In this document: positions 46,778-57,183 of the stretch, one piece after another
Numbering within the stretch: position 1 is the stretch's first letter
Layout of the letters: each line of letters starts with the position of its first letter
DNA from: Emergomyces orientalis
Lineage: Eukaryota > Ascomycota > Eurotiomycetes > Onygenales > Ajellomycetaceae
Length of the DNA stretch: 64,000 bases
Reading direction: 5' to 3'
Assembly (NCBI GenBank): GCA_002110485.1
Contig: MOWL01000045.1
Location: forward strand, 248,001-312,000
The notes under the pieces: generated by a model
Told to the model about the DNA's origin: nothing
What the model saw: the letters and a program-made list of their open reading frames with translations, nothing else
The model's database searches: none
Program-made: the position numbers and the translations under genes

Positions 46778-48353
46778 TTACTCCTCAGACACAAGGCCTC
46801 CTGCCATCCTGATTGCACCCTCCATGTCACCTTTGTTGTATAAAAAGAGCCCCTGCAGAGCTGCAGCACTTGTGGTTCTCTCTGCAGGAAGCTTGTGGCC
46901 ATTTTCATCCTCTACAATACCCAATTTATAGAGCTTGTCCAGAAACTGAGCCTGGTAGAAACCCGTCTTGTCAAAATCACCGTAAAACCGTTCCCAAAGT
47001 TTGCCAACTTGATATCTCGTAGCTTCACCAAGCCTGACCGTCATATCGACACGGCCGGGTCGAACGAGAGCCTCGTCAAGCCGCTCAACGTGGTTTGTTG
47101 TCAGGAAAATTATGCGTTCTTCAGCACTAGCCACGCCATCAAGCGCATTAAGGAGGCCTGAAAAAGTCACATTGGCTCCCCTGTACCCATCAGCGTCCGA
47201 CTGCAAACGCCGGTTCCCGAAAGCGGCATCTACGTCCTCCAATAAGACTAGCGTGCGAGAAGGTATGATGGTGAGAAGATGGTTTAGGCGATCGTCGGTC
47301 AGACCCCTCTCGCTCAGGTTGAGGATTGCAATGTCATAATCCAACTCGCCCGCGAGTGCTTGAATAAAGGAGCTCTTGCCGCTGCCCGGTGGGCCATGGA
47401 GCAGATAGCCCCGTCTGTAAGGAATACCACGATCATAATACCAGGAACCACTCTCGAGGAAATCCTTCACGTCAGCCACGATTCGTTCTTTTACTCCCTT
47501 ATCCAAAATAACAGATTCCAACGGCCTTTTGCGCCGAGATTGGCCAAACTGCCTCCATTCAGTCCCCCAGGAATTGTAAATAACGGTTTTCCCTTCCTGT
47601 GACCTCGCAGCATACTCGTGCGCCTCCTTAAATAGGTCTTCAAAAATATGCCTTTGAGAATAGAGCGTAGTTAGGGTAACCGTCTCCCACGGCCGTCCGG
47701 TTTGATGATCTCTTGATTTGGCTTCTCGCACTCGATTGACAAAGATAAATGCGTTTTTATATCGGAGAACATGTTTGCCAGGTCCAGGTATAAGCGCAAA
47801 TTGTGTATGCATCGCGCCATTGGGATGTTCCACTTTCTGCGTCTGGATCGACAATTGCCGCATTCCCGGTGTGAGTCTCCGCAGGAGGGAATCGACAAAG
47901 CCGGATTTTGGCGCGGTGGGTGCTCTTTGAAGCTGTGACCGTTGATATAGAGTCATCCAATGTAGAAACCAGGCGTACGAGTCATCCTTGATATTTATTT
48001 CCACCTCAACGAGCATGCGCCTGCGGAGGAGAACAGCGCCGTGTCGAATCCCTCGTTGAGCGAGTGTCAGGCCAGCACCAAGGCCCGCAAGGCCAAAGCC
48101 CTATCAATTTCATACCCACGTTAGCCTGCGGAAGAATGATATCCGAGTTATTCCAATTGGTGTAACTTACAGCTGTAAAGAAAGGGTTGCTCGCGAGCTG
48201 CGAAAACAGACCTTCATTTGAATTAAGCTGCGGGAGCTGCCTTTGAGCTTTCGTCTGGATAATCAAGTCATTGTGGTTTGTCGGTTGGGCCAGCGCCGGC
48301 CCATTAGCCTCCATTCCCGTGGAAATGCCCCGATCAGCATCCTTGCCCGACAT
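46778..48353 (-). CDS. bcs1: Mitochondrial AAA chaperone BCS1
   Basis: Two exons, 48353-48171 and 48100-46778, encode 501 residues. Exon 1 gives an unusually polar N-terminal extension and ends in the family's LASNPFFTA. Exon 2 opens with GFGLAGLGAGLTLAQRG, the single transmembrane/internal targeting segment. The BCS1-specific domain follows (INIKDDSYAWFLHWM, RYKNAFIFVNRVREAKS, GRPWETVTLTTLYSQRHIF). The AAA domain has Walker A GPPGSGKSS (297-305), Walker B LVLLEDVDAAF and the conserved IIFLTTNHVERLDEALVRPGRVDM. BCS1 sits in the inner membrane and translocates the folded Rieske Fe-S protein into complex III. The usual Thr of GPPGTGKSS is Ser here, a conservative change. Confidence 0.94.
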
Positions 48354-50107
48354 ATGTTCGAATCATTATGGGGCTCGATTAAAGCCTCTCTGCTTGTCTT
48401 AAAAAAATAAAAAAAAACCTGGGCGATGGGCATCGGCGATTCGGTATCAGGGGACTTTGTTCGGCACTAAACCGAATTCTGCTAGTGAATTTTTTGACCC
48501 GGCTTGGCATTACGGAAACCTTAATTGAGTAATTTCAACCTCTCTTGGATTTTTGCAGTGGAATTTGACCATCTCAAAACCGTGAAACCATACCTTGACC
48601 ATAGCGTGAGGGTTAGTTAATGGCGTGGAAAATACTTTTGTTACGAACCACAGCACTCTGAGTGGTCATCAGCTGTTATTATATCCCAAAATTTAACTCA
48701 GATATGTAGATCGAGGAAGCGCAATATGGAGCGAAACCAGTTCGGAAGCGCTCTGAACGAGCTTCTGTATTCTCCCCCTCTCCCCCTTTACTCTCTAAGA
48801 CCTCGTATGGAGTTAGCCCGCCGTCCTTTATCATACTTGGTCACGCAATTATCTCAAACCATCTCGGTGCATATTATGATAGCCGACTGGAGCGGTGAGG
48901 CCAAAGCCCCTGGCACAACATTACCCACAGTTGCCGTTCCTAAAAAACACAACTTCTACGGGATAATATGCAGGCCTAGACTAAACAAAAAACAAACCAC
49001 AAAAATCTTTAGCTCGACATGACTGTTACTGTATCAAGCTTCCAGGCATGCTCATCGTGCTGTCAAACCATGAATTGAAAGACTCCTGTTCCCCACCTCC
49101 ATGAGAATTGCCAAGTTGAACAGGTTCAACCCGGGACGGCATTGTGCTGTACAGTAGAAGGCCTCCCCTTCTTGGACAAGGCCATTACTTGTATAATGAC
49201 CACAATTTTATCTACCATCTGCTGTCTACTTAGGTAACTAATGAAGAAGCCTCTTCCGTTGCCGCTTCCTCCCCCTGCTAGGTATTTTGCAATGGGTTTT
49301 TGAACCTGGGAATCGCTAATACGGGAGAGATATTTTGTGGGAGGAAGCACATATAGCTTTTTTCACTACCTCACAACAGAAATAGAGCCCGCACTAGCTG
49401 GTATTGAATACTATGGGGTAGGGTCAGAGATTATGTCGCGGGTCGTCGCCCTAGCTCTGGGGCATCTGTTCACGTATGCCTATTGAACATACTATAGTTG
49501 GGGCTGAGTATACGCCTGTGTTTGTCACCTACAAAACATTTTACCTCCTTCGACTAATATTCTCCATCGACAGAGTGTGCATCTCCTTCACGCAGCACAG
49601 GGCTAAAAAGTGCAAAGGCATTCACATTCTTGACTAGTAGCATTCATCAACTCGTCGGTGAGTCGGGGGACGCAAGTCTGCTGAATATTCTGACGTTGTT
49701 AAAGAAAACCACGGGGTTATACAAATAAGTGCTTACTTTTGTGTTCCTATTGTGTTCATGTTGGGAAGTAATCGATCGTACATAGACCTTTAAAGTGAAT
49801 AGTTCGAGAGATAATACCCTAAGAAGTATGGCTATAAGGAATGGGTCGATATATTCGCAACCGCTGGCACCTTTTGTGTGGTTCTGATGCTGTTTAAATA
49901 ACGCCCTCATAACCTACATGTGAGCAGTGGAAGCCCAAGTTAGAAGACTCTGATTTCCAAATACACCATTTTCCATGGAATAACCCCTCAAATTTCCCGA
50001 AGAAAGTACACTAGCTGGCAATAAGGAAGGAGACGAATTGCCCTTCAAATAGTGGTTAGCTGAATCCCACACCGCACATGAGCAGCAGCTAATAACCGCA
50101 GCAGGGA
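48354..50107. other. Divergent intergenic region, BCS1 5' side
   Basis: About 1.75 kb. A poly(A) patch lies just upstream of BCS1 (48400-48415). ORFs at 48726-49022 (plus) and 49647-49910 and 49914-50222 (minus) have no recognisable features or good codon structure; one overlaps the start of the next gene on the other strand. Confidence 0.5.
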
Positions 50108-50911
50108 ATGACAGAGGAGGCGTCAATCTGGGAACAGAGAGCTCGGCACAAGTTTCTTTTTCGGAGTAGCCGCGAGAGCTATAGTGACGACGACTCCAAC
50201 ACGAATAGAACACCAGTCGCATCGGTTCAACAAGAGGAAGAAGTTTTATACGGGATCGATCCGCGAGCGTTGGAAAAGCTGCCAGAGCGCCTTCAGAACA
50301 ACTATCGTCAGCTATTCCAGGAGCGAGTCGAGCGACTGTCTCGGAAGAACCCGAACTTTAAGTACCGCCAATACGATTATATGGATTATTGGCCAGAGGA
50401 AGCTTTTGGGCTAGAAAAGCAGGAGCAACCGAGAAATATGAAAAGACAATATCCGAGGAAGCAGAACGTACTGCAGGAATTAGGTATTATGCCTGCTCCG
50501 CAGTTTCAGCTCACCGAACAAGGCCGTTCATTGCGGGTCATGAATCCGGATGTATCGTCTTTGGTGGACGTATCTATCCAAGACACAGAAGCATGCAAAA
50601 ATAGCAAGGGCCATAGTGGAGAAAATAAAATAAAGAATAGCTCAACCGAAAAAATAGTACATGAAGCTTTAGCAATGCTGTTTAATACAGCGCCGGAGAA
50701 GGGCAGTTTACCTCCACTTTTCAGGGAAGAGTTTCGCCCTGTTAATGCTCCCAGGAAAGTTGATAGCCGTTTTCAGGCACGGGGAGGGTTTGAAACTCTA
50801 CGTCCAGTTATCCGTCAAACGAATAGCAGCGACGAAGGGCACCACTATTTAAGAAATGCAAGTAATTGCTGGCTTCGAAGTCGCCGTGTGAAAAGTTCAT
50901 GGAGCATATGA
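50108..50911 (+). CDS. Hypothetical protein (267 residues)
   Basis: An intact ATG-to-stop frame. The protein is polar and partly helical. After an acidic, Ser-rich start (RESYSDDDSN) comes LYGIDPRALEKLPERLQNNY and LFQERVERLSRKNPNFKYRQ, then an aromatic patch YDYMDYWPEEAFGL. No signal peptide, membrane helix or known motif is visible. The C-terminal third is basic and poorly ordered. Composition is protein-like and the frame is long relative to the local background, so I favour a real but lineage-restricted gene. Additional introns or an upstream exon are possible. Confidence 0.55.
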   Translation: MTEEASIWEQRARHKFLFRSSRESYSDDDSNTNRTPVASVQQEEEVLYGIDPRALEKLPERLQNNYRQLFQERVERLSRKNPNFKYRQYDYMDYWPEEAFGLEKQEQPRNMKRQYPRKQNVLQELGIMPAPQFQLTEQGRSLRVMNPDVSSLVDVSIQDTEACKNSKGHSGENKIKNSSTEKIVHEALAMLFNTAPEKGSLPPLFREEFRPVNAPRKVDSRFQARGGFETLRPVIRQTNSSDEGHHYLRNASNCWLRSRRVKSSWSI

Positions 50912-51378
50912 TAGCTTGAACAGTCAGCATCGCCCAGTGACGAGGGAACCGCTCCATTGCCCAGCAGAATATCTGGATGTTGGGTAAATAGAATTGAAGT
51001 CTTGGATACCTCTTATATATATTTATGTATGCAGTTTTCTGTTGTTAGTTGTTTAATGAAATTGGTGGTGGGAGGTGTTGGCGTTGTCCAATATGGGTTG
51101 AGGGGAGCTTCCTGCGCTAGACTGTTTTTAGCTTAGACCGGAATGTGGTGGGCATTTCCCACTTGGAGAAAAAAAAGTGACAACATCAGTGACGCCAAAA
51201 GGAGCTTCTTCGCACAACTGTTCTTCAACACCTAACTTTGCTACAAGGTGTTCTATTATTTTCTTCATAATATAATAGTGCTTCTGTTCTATTTCGGAAT
51301 TCATTTGCCTCGCCCTGTTCTCCCGCCAGAGAATCTACCCTTGCCCGCCCACTGAGAACCATCTAGATTCTCCCCAAA
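50912..51378. promoter_or_regulatory. CCT3 upstream region
   Basis: This 467-base spacer holds the promoter and leader of CCT3. It becomes pyrimidine-rich just before the ATG (51300-51375), typical of highly expressed fungal genes. No further gene is seen. Confidence 0.5.
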
Positions 51379-53297
51379 ATGCAGGCTCCTGTGGTGGTGA
51401 TGAGTATGTTCAGCCCTACACTTTTGATAATGGAATGAGACCAAGCCTGCTCACATACGGACTTTAGACACCCAGAGTGGGGACAGACAAGTTGGCCGGA
51501 AAGCGCAGTTGTCCAACATTACCGCCGCAAAGACGTAAGTCTTCAAAAAACCCCTCACCATCATCTCACCCTACAATTCGAATATCCTAGCTTACGAAAC
51601 ATTCCAGTGTGGCAGATATTATTCGATCATGCCTTGGGCCGAAGGCTATGTTGAAGATGCTTCTTGATCCAATGGGCGGAATTGTTCTCACCAACGATGG
51701 ACATGCCATCCTTCGAGAAATCGAGGTGGCTCACCCCGCAGCTAAGAGTATGATCGAACTCAGCAGAACACAAGACGAGGAAGTGGGTGATGGTACTACC
51801 ACTGTTATAATCTTGGGTACTTATTTCCCCATGAATCTATTACTTTCACCCGCTTGCTGACAATCGACAAGCCGGTGAAATGCTGGCTCAGGCCCTTCCC
51901 CAACTAGAACGAAACATTCACCCTGTCGTTATCATTTCCGCTTTCAAACGGGCTCTTTCAGATGCACTTGCAATCGTAGAAGATATATCCCTACCGGTTG
52001 ATGTTAGCGATGACAAAGCTATGTATAAACTGATCCAGTCTTCCATTGGCACAAAGTTTGTTTCTCGATGGTCGGAACTCATGTGCAACCTGGCATTGAA
52101 GGCCGTGAGAACAGTATCACATGATGCTGGTGGTGGAAAGCAGGAGGTTGATATTAAGCGATACGCTCGTGTGGAAAAGATACCAGGTGGAGAGATTGAG
52201 GATAGCGAGGTCATTGATGGGGTTATGCTCAACAAGGATATCACTCATCCAAAAATGCGGCGGAAAATAGAAAACCCAAGAATTATCCTCCTGGATTGCC
52301 CTCTTGAATATAAGAAAGGAGAGTCCCAGACAAACATCGAAGTTTCGAAAGAGGATGATTGGAACCGGATATTGCAAATCGAAGAGGAGCAGGTTAAACA
52401 TATGTGTGATGCAATTCTTGCTCTGAAACCCGACCTCGTTATTACTGAGAAGGGTGTATCTGGTAAGCGAGTCCGCAGATTAAGAAATTAAATTTCAATT
52501 GCTAATTCATTTATAGATTTGGCGCAACACTACTTGGTCAAGGAGAATGTCACCGCGCTTCGACGTGTTCGCAAGACTGACAACAACCGAATTGCCCGTG
52601 CGACCGGTGCAACCATCGTCAACCGAGTCGATGACCTGCAAGAATCAGACGTCGGAACTCGATGCGGCATATTCGAAATCGAGAAGATCGGCGACGAGTA
52701 TTTCACATTCCTCAGGAAATGCACGAGCCCGAAAGCATGCACGATTTTGTTGAGAGGGCCTTCAAAAGATATTCTCAACGAAATTGAACGGAATTTACAA
52801 GACGCGATGTCCGTGGCAAGGAACGTCATTTTCCATCCTCGTCTCTCACCAGGTGGTGGGGCAACTGAGATGGCGGTATCGGTGAAACTGTCGCAACTGG
52901 CGAAATCCGTCGAAGGTATTCAGCAGTGGCCCTACAAGGCTGTGGCAGATGCGATGGAAGTCATCCCTAGAACGTTGATCCAGAATGCTGGCGCCAGCCC
53001 CATTCGCATCCTAACTAATCTGAGAGCCAAACACGTTGAGGGAAACAACACCTATGGTGTGGATGGCGATACAGGAGAGGTTGTTGATATGAAAGAGTAT
53101 GGGGTGTGGGAGCCTGAAGCTGTCAAATTACAGAGCATCAAAACCGCTGTCGAGGTAAGTTTTAAATCTTTGCGCTATAACGTGTTGTCATCTAACGTCA
53201 TTTTCTACAGTCGGCATGCATGTTACTTCGAGTCGATGATATCTGCAGTGCCAAAACCCTGAAGCAAGCTGCGAACGTTGGCGGCGGTGGTGATTAA
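51379..53297 (+). CDS. cct3: T-complex protein 1 subunit gamma (CCT3)
   Basis: Six exons (51379-51403, 51468-51534, 51608-51816, 51872-52462, 52517-53154, 53211-53297) give 538 residues. The first exon is only 25 bases. Group II chaperonin signatures are all present: QVGRKAQLSNITAAKTVADIIRSCLGPKAM, DPMGGIVLTNDGHAIL, GDGTTTV (91-97, ATP phosphate binding), RRIARATGA-type NNRIARATGATIV, and SPGGGATEMAVS. The C-terminus VDDICSAKTLKQ is the conserved intermediate/equatorial strand end. CCT3 is one of eight subunits of the cytosolic TRiC/CCT ring that folds actin and tubulin. The tail NVGGGGD is a short form of the Gly-rich end. Confidence 0.95.
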
Positions 53298-53544
53298 TAA
53301 ATGATTTAGAGTTTTTACATTTGGATGGATCTCTACCCCATCTCATGCGAATCATTCAACAGCATCTAGACCTGTATGAATAACCGAAAAAAATAATTAA
53401 ATACAAATACAAATAAAGCAGTTACATGGGTATCCTATTCTCATTTTGCTATCGCCTGTTCCGTAACGTCGCGTTGTACAGCACAATTTTCCCCAACTCC
53501 CCAACTCCCAAGCTCCAAACCAAACAACATTACTTCCATAACAA

Positions 53545-54150
53545 TCAGTCATCATCGTGAATTATAACACCGGGCTCTTCCCTGGTTCCGTTTGTAGCGT
53601 TCTCAACTCCGGACATTTTATTCTCACCCCCATCCACCCTTCCATCAGCATTCCTCTCGCCATTAGGTTGCTGCATCTCAGTATTATGGCCTGCAGCCGA
53701 AGGCCCTGCAGAACCCTTCTTCTCCTTAGCCTTCTTCTTCTTCTCCCTTTTCCTCCGATTCTTCTCAGTCTTCTCCTCATCCCTCCGTCTAGCTTCCTCC
53801 TTCCTCCGCTCAAACATCTCATCCGCCTGATCTAGCTTCAACTCATGCTCTATTAGCCTTATGCGCTCATATTCCCTTCTCCGACTAGCTTTGTAGACGT
53901 GAAACTCCCCCGAGCCCGCACCGGCTGACGAACCCTGGACGTTGGCGATAATTTCCGGTGGTAGTGCTAGAGACGCGCTTGTGGGTTGCTTGGAAGGGCG
54001 GGGGATAGGGATGTCTTTCGACGGGTCTTTGAAGAGAGACTGGATTTGGGTGGCTTGTTCGGAGACGGGGGTGAGGGCGCGGCGTTTCAGAGGCCGCTTG
54101 CTTCGTCGGTCTTGGCTGGTCGGGATGGATTCGGGAATTGGTTCGGACAT
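53545..54150 (-). CDS. PRKRIP1-like nuclear protein (DUF1168)
   Basis: A single exon encodes 201 residues. The diagnostic segment is IQSLFKDPSKDIPIPRP, then GEFHVYKASRRREYERIRLIEHELKLDQADEMFERRKEEA, followed by a Lys/Arg/Glu-rich helix (EKNRRKREKKKKAKEKKG). In animals PRKRIP1 is found in spliceosomal C-complex structures and as a dsRNA/PKR-interacting nucleolar protein; the fungal role is probably splicing-related by homology. The C-terminus is acidic (HDDD). Transcription converges on CCT3, with 247 bases between stops. Confidence 0.85.
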   Translation of the reverse strand: MSEPIPESIPTSQDRRSKRPLKRRALTPVSEQATQIQSLFKDPSKDIPIPRPSKQPTSASLALPPEIIANVQGSSAGAGSGEFHVYKASRRREYERIRLIEHELKLDQADEMFERRKEEARRRDEEKTEKNRRKREKKKKAKEKKGSAGPSAAGHNTEMQQPNGERNADGRVDGGENKMSGVENATNGTREEPGVIIHDDD

Positions 54151-54895
54151 GATGACGATGTCGTACTGGTGGGGGGTATGCTAAGGGTTTGATGGGCGAA
54201 GATACTATCGAGGGAAGTGGGAGTTGCGCCACGTAGGCTTTGAGGGTGAGGCGTTGCCAAGGGATTAACAAAAGGTGTGGATTGCAAGTTAAGCTAGATA
54301 ATTTATTTGTTTTTGCAGCTTGCCAGAGGTGTGATAGGGCGTTAAGTTGTGATCGCTGTAGAGTGAGCAGATATTGATTGAGGAAGAGGGGTGGAGTTGG
54401 TCACCTATTCGGGAAATGTTGTCTCGATGCCGTACAAAAAGTTATGGGCTCGCTCCCGTTCAAATCAGGTTTAGCGTATTTTATATAGTTGCTCTCTCGA
54501 AGAGTTACTACACAGCATTGAAAGTAAATGTAAATTATATGAGACTACTCGTATTTAATCAGATACTCTTCATTCCAGGAACCTGTCTGTTTTTAAATCT
54601 TTAGTATATTACCGTTGTGTTACTTTTCATTGAAAGCTGAGCCTGCCGCCGCCGCCAACTTTGGATATTGAGATGGACGTTCCACGTCACCCAAACACTC
54701 ATAACATGTTTGTTTTGAGTCCAACTCACAACATTGTCACCTTTCATTCTAAACACTAATTTCATACAGAATAAAGAGGAAGTATATTAGATTTGATAAA
54801 GTTATCCTTTTTTAGTGAGATTAGTACATTCTAGCCTCTGGCCTTTCCAAAAACTCGCCTGGGCAGACCTGTCAGGATTTGTCTAGGATCCAGCA
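54151..54895. promoter_or_regulatory. Divergent intergenic region, PRKRIP1-like / PARP-zinc-finger genes
   Basis: 745 bases between divergent starts. The short ORF at 54374-54604 has no recognisable feature. The region adjacent to 54780-54895 is AT-rich. No definite motif is named. Confidence 0.5.
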
Positions 54896-56000
54896 ATGCC
54901 AACGTATCGAATTGGTATGTCTGTTCATCTCGACTGGTTTGTTTTTGTCTGTATATGGAGCTGCGGAAAGTATCCGCCGTTTAGATATTGCTAACCTCTT
55001 TCTTCTTATACGTCAGAGGGGGCCAGCACGGGAAGGGCCGGGTGCAAGAACAAAGAATGCCAGGAGAAAAAGGAGAAGATCCTGAAGGGAGAGCTGCGTC
55101 TCGGCACTTGGGTCGACACTGAGCAATTCCAGAGCTGGTCTTGGAAACATTGGTAATTTTCTCTTAGCTTTTGATACATGATTTTTTCTGAGTCTGATTC
55201 TATAGGGGCTGCGTTACTCCGAGGCAGATAGCCAGCATCCAAGAGATAGTAGGGGATGAAAAGGACTATACTCTTCTCGATGGCTACGATGAAATTTCTA
55301 CCAAATATCAAGATAAAGTTCGTGAAGCTGTCGAGCAAGGACATGTGTCTGACTCAGATTGGAAGGGAGTAAGTTGATGCTGCTGGCCCTCAATTCTACG
55401 GAAATATCCCACTTGTATACTAAGTATTAATTTTATCTAGGACGTGGAAGTGAATCGCCCGGGCAAATCCGGATTCCGAGTTCGAGTTTCCAAGAAGAAG
55501 CAGGATACCAACGTTAGTACTCCTTTATGTATTTTCAGTGTGTTTAATGATACTGATCTTGGTCGGTTGAGGATGATACACCTCAGAAGAGCAAACGCCC
55601 TAGGAGCAAGAAAGCCCCTGACGAGTCAGCTGAGGGAGAATCTGAGTCCGTTTCAAAGAAAGCAAAGACAGCAAAGGCAGAAAAGACGGCAAAGACTTCC
55701 AAACGCAAGACCACTGTAATTGCGGTAGGGGCGGGTGCAGGTGGTCGCGAAAATGAACAGCCAACAAGCCCAAAGGAAAAACCTACCAAAGGACGAAAGA
55801 AAATGGTGAGGGATGAAGGTCCTGCTAAAGAGGAGACTCCCCCTCCAGCCAAAGGTCGTGGTCGTGGTGCCAAAGCCAAAACATCTAAGGCCGTGGAGGC
55901 TGAAAAGTCTGCAGCCGCTGACACCACCCCAGCAAAAGCTGACAAGGAGAGTGTCCCAAAGAACGCCAGGAGGACTCGTTCGGGACGAAAAGCTGAGTAG
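54896..56000 (+). CDS. Stand-alone PARP-type zinc-finger protein
   Basis: Five exons (54896-54914, 55017-55152, 55206-55368, 55441-55512, 55572-56000) give 272 residues. A single N-terminal PARP/DNA-ligase III-type zinc finger is visible: Cys16, Cys21, His51 and Cys54 (CX4C...HX2C), between YRIEGASTGRAGCK and WKHWGC. It is followed by LLDGYDEISTKYQDKVREAV, typical of the fungal group. The rest is an extremely Lys/Ala/Pro-rich tail (KKAKTAKAEKTAKTSKRK, RGRGAKAKTSK), like linker histones. This suggests binding to DNA nicks or chromatin, with no catalytic PARP domain. The last intron has two in-frame acceptors, GAG at 55571 and CAG at 55586, so five residues are optional. Confidence 0.85.
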
Positions 56001-57183
56001 TACTCAACGATCTATGATATCTCATGAGCTCTTTAATCTTTCAGCGACAGGATTTGGTTCGCTATGCCTGCTGAATTGCCTTGTTAGAATTTCTCCTAAT
56101 CGGGTCCAGATCTATGCACCATCACTCTACCAGCCCATTCAAGGGTCTTTGATTGTATCGGGCTTTATCAATCTCGATGATGTGAATGATCTCCGGCATG
56201 GACAAGTTTGTCATGAATTGAATATACCGGACAGGTTTACTGGCGTTTTGCTGAGTGCTTTTATGCTTGTTGTCCTTTTACGCTTCCGCTGAGAGATCCA
56301 GTATGGTTCTTTCGTAATTCCCCGAGTGTTGCATTTGTATCTTCTAATGTGCCATTATGTGGTGGTTTCCGGTCTGTTTCGTTCTGTTATACATTTTCGA
56401 CGAAAAGAGGTTCAATTTTCTGCTGTAACAATATTGCTACAAATATTGTTGTCTAATAGCCATATGATTTCTCTTTCCTTATTTCTTAATATTCATTTCC
56501 CGGGTATTCTGCTTCATGCGAATTTCCGATAGGCATCCGGAGTCCCACATCTTTCTCAACGAGAGGAGTTAGAATCCTGATATTGCTCCATGGGCTGTTG
56601 GCTAAATTCTACCATAAATATGACATCGTGGCATGTCAAAAACCTGATATTGAAACGAGCGTGTCTATATTTTAAATCCACAGCCGAGGAGGCTCCTGTG
56701 GATGACTAAACCACGACATTCTCATATCCTGCTTCACAGGCCAACCACAACCCGCAACAACACAACAATGGAACACACTTATTGTTTTTACTTCACTCCT
56801 GTTCACAAGGAAACAAAGAGTGAAATGTCCTGGGATTTACATATGTATGGCCTATTTCCCTCCTTTGCTGCGTTTCCCTTAGTTCAACTGATTTGTTGTT
56901 ACTTTTCACTCTCTTTCCATTGTCCTGTTGTTATCTTGCAACATCTGCCTTTACCTGAAGCCGATGCTAATTATCCTTTTTAATTTCCCCTTCCAGGACC
57001 AGAGAACACTTCATTGTCTCTGCTCCTAAAACAGTACAACGAACAAAGAAGACCATCTACTTCGCGGTTACGCGCCTTCCTCGTCAATCTTCGGAGGCGA
57101 ACATTTGTCTATATTTCTCCCTTCCAATCAGCTTCATCCATTTGTAACTTGTGTTGTATGAATGATGCTATTTGGATAATTAC
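56001..57183. other. Intergenic region upstream of the helicase gene
   Basis: 1.18 kb of tandem spacer. In-frame stretches at 55813-56292 and 56702-56983 have no recognisable content; the first is the out-of-frame shadow of the zinc-finger gene plus its 3' region. Pyrimidine-rich sequence at 56850-57150 is compatible with the helicase leader. Confidence 0.5.
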
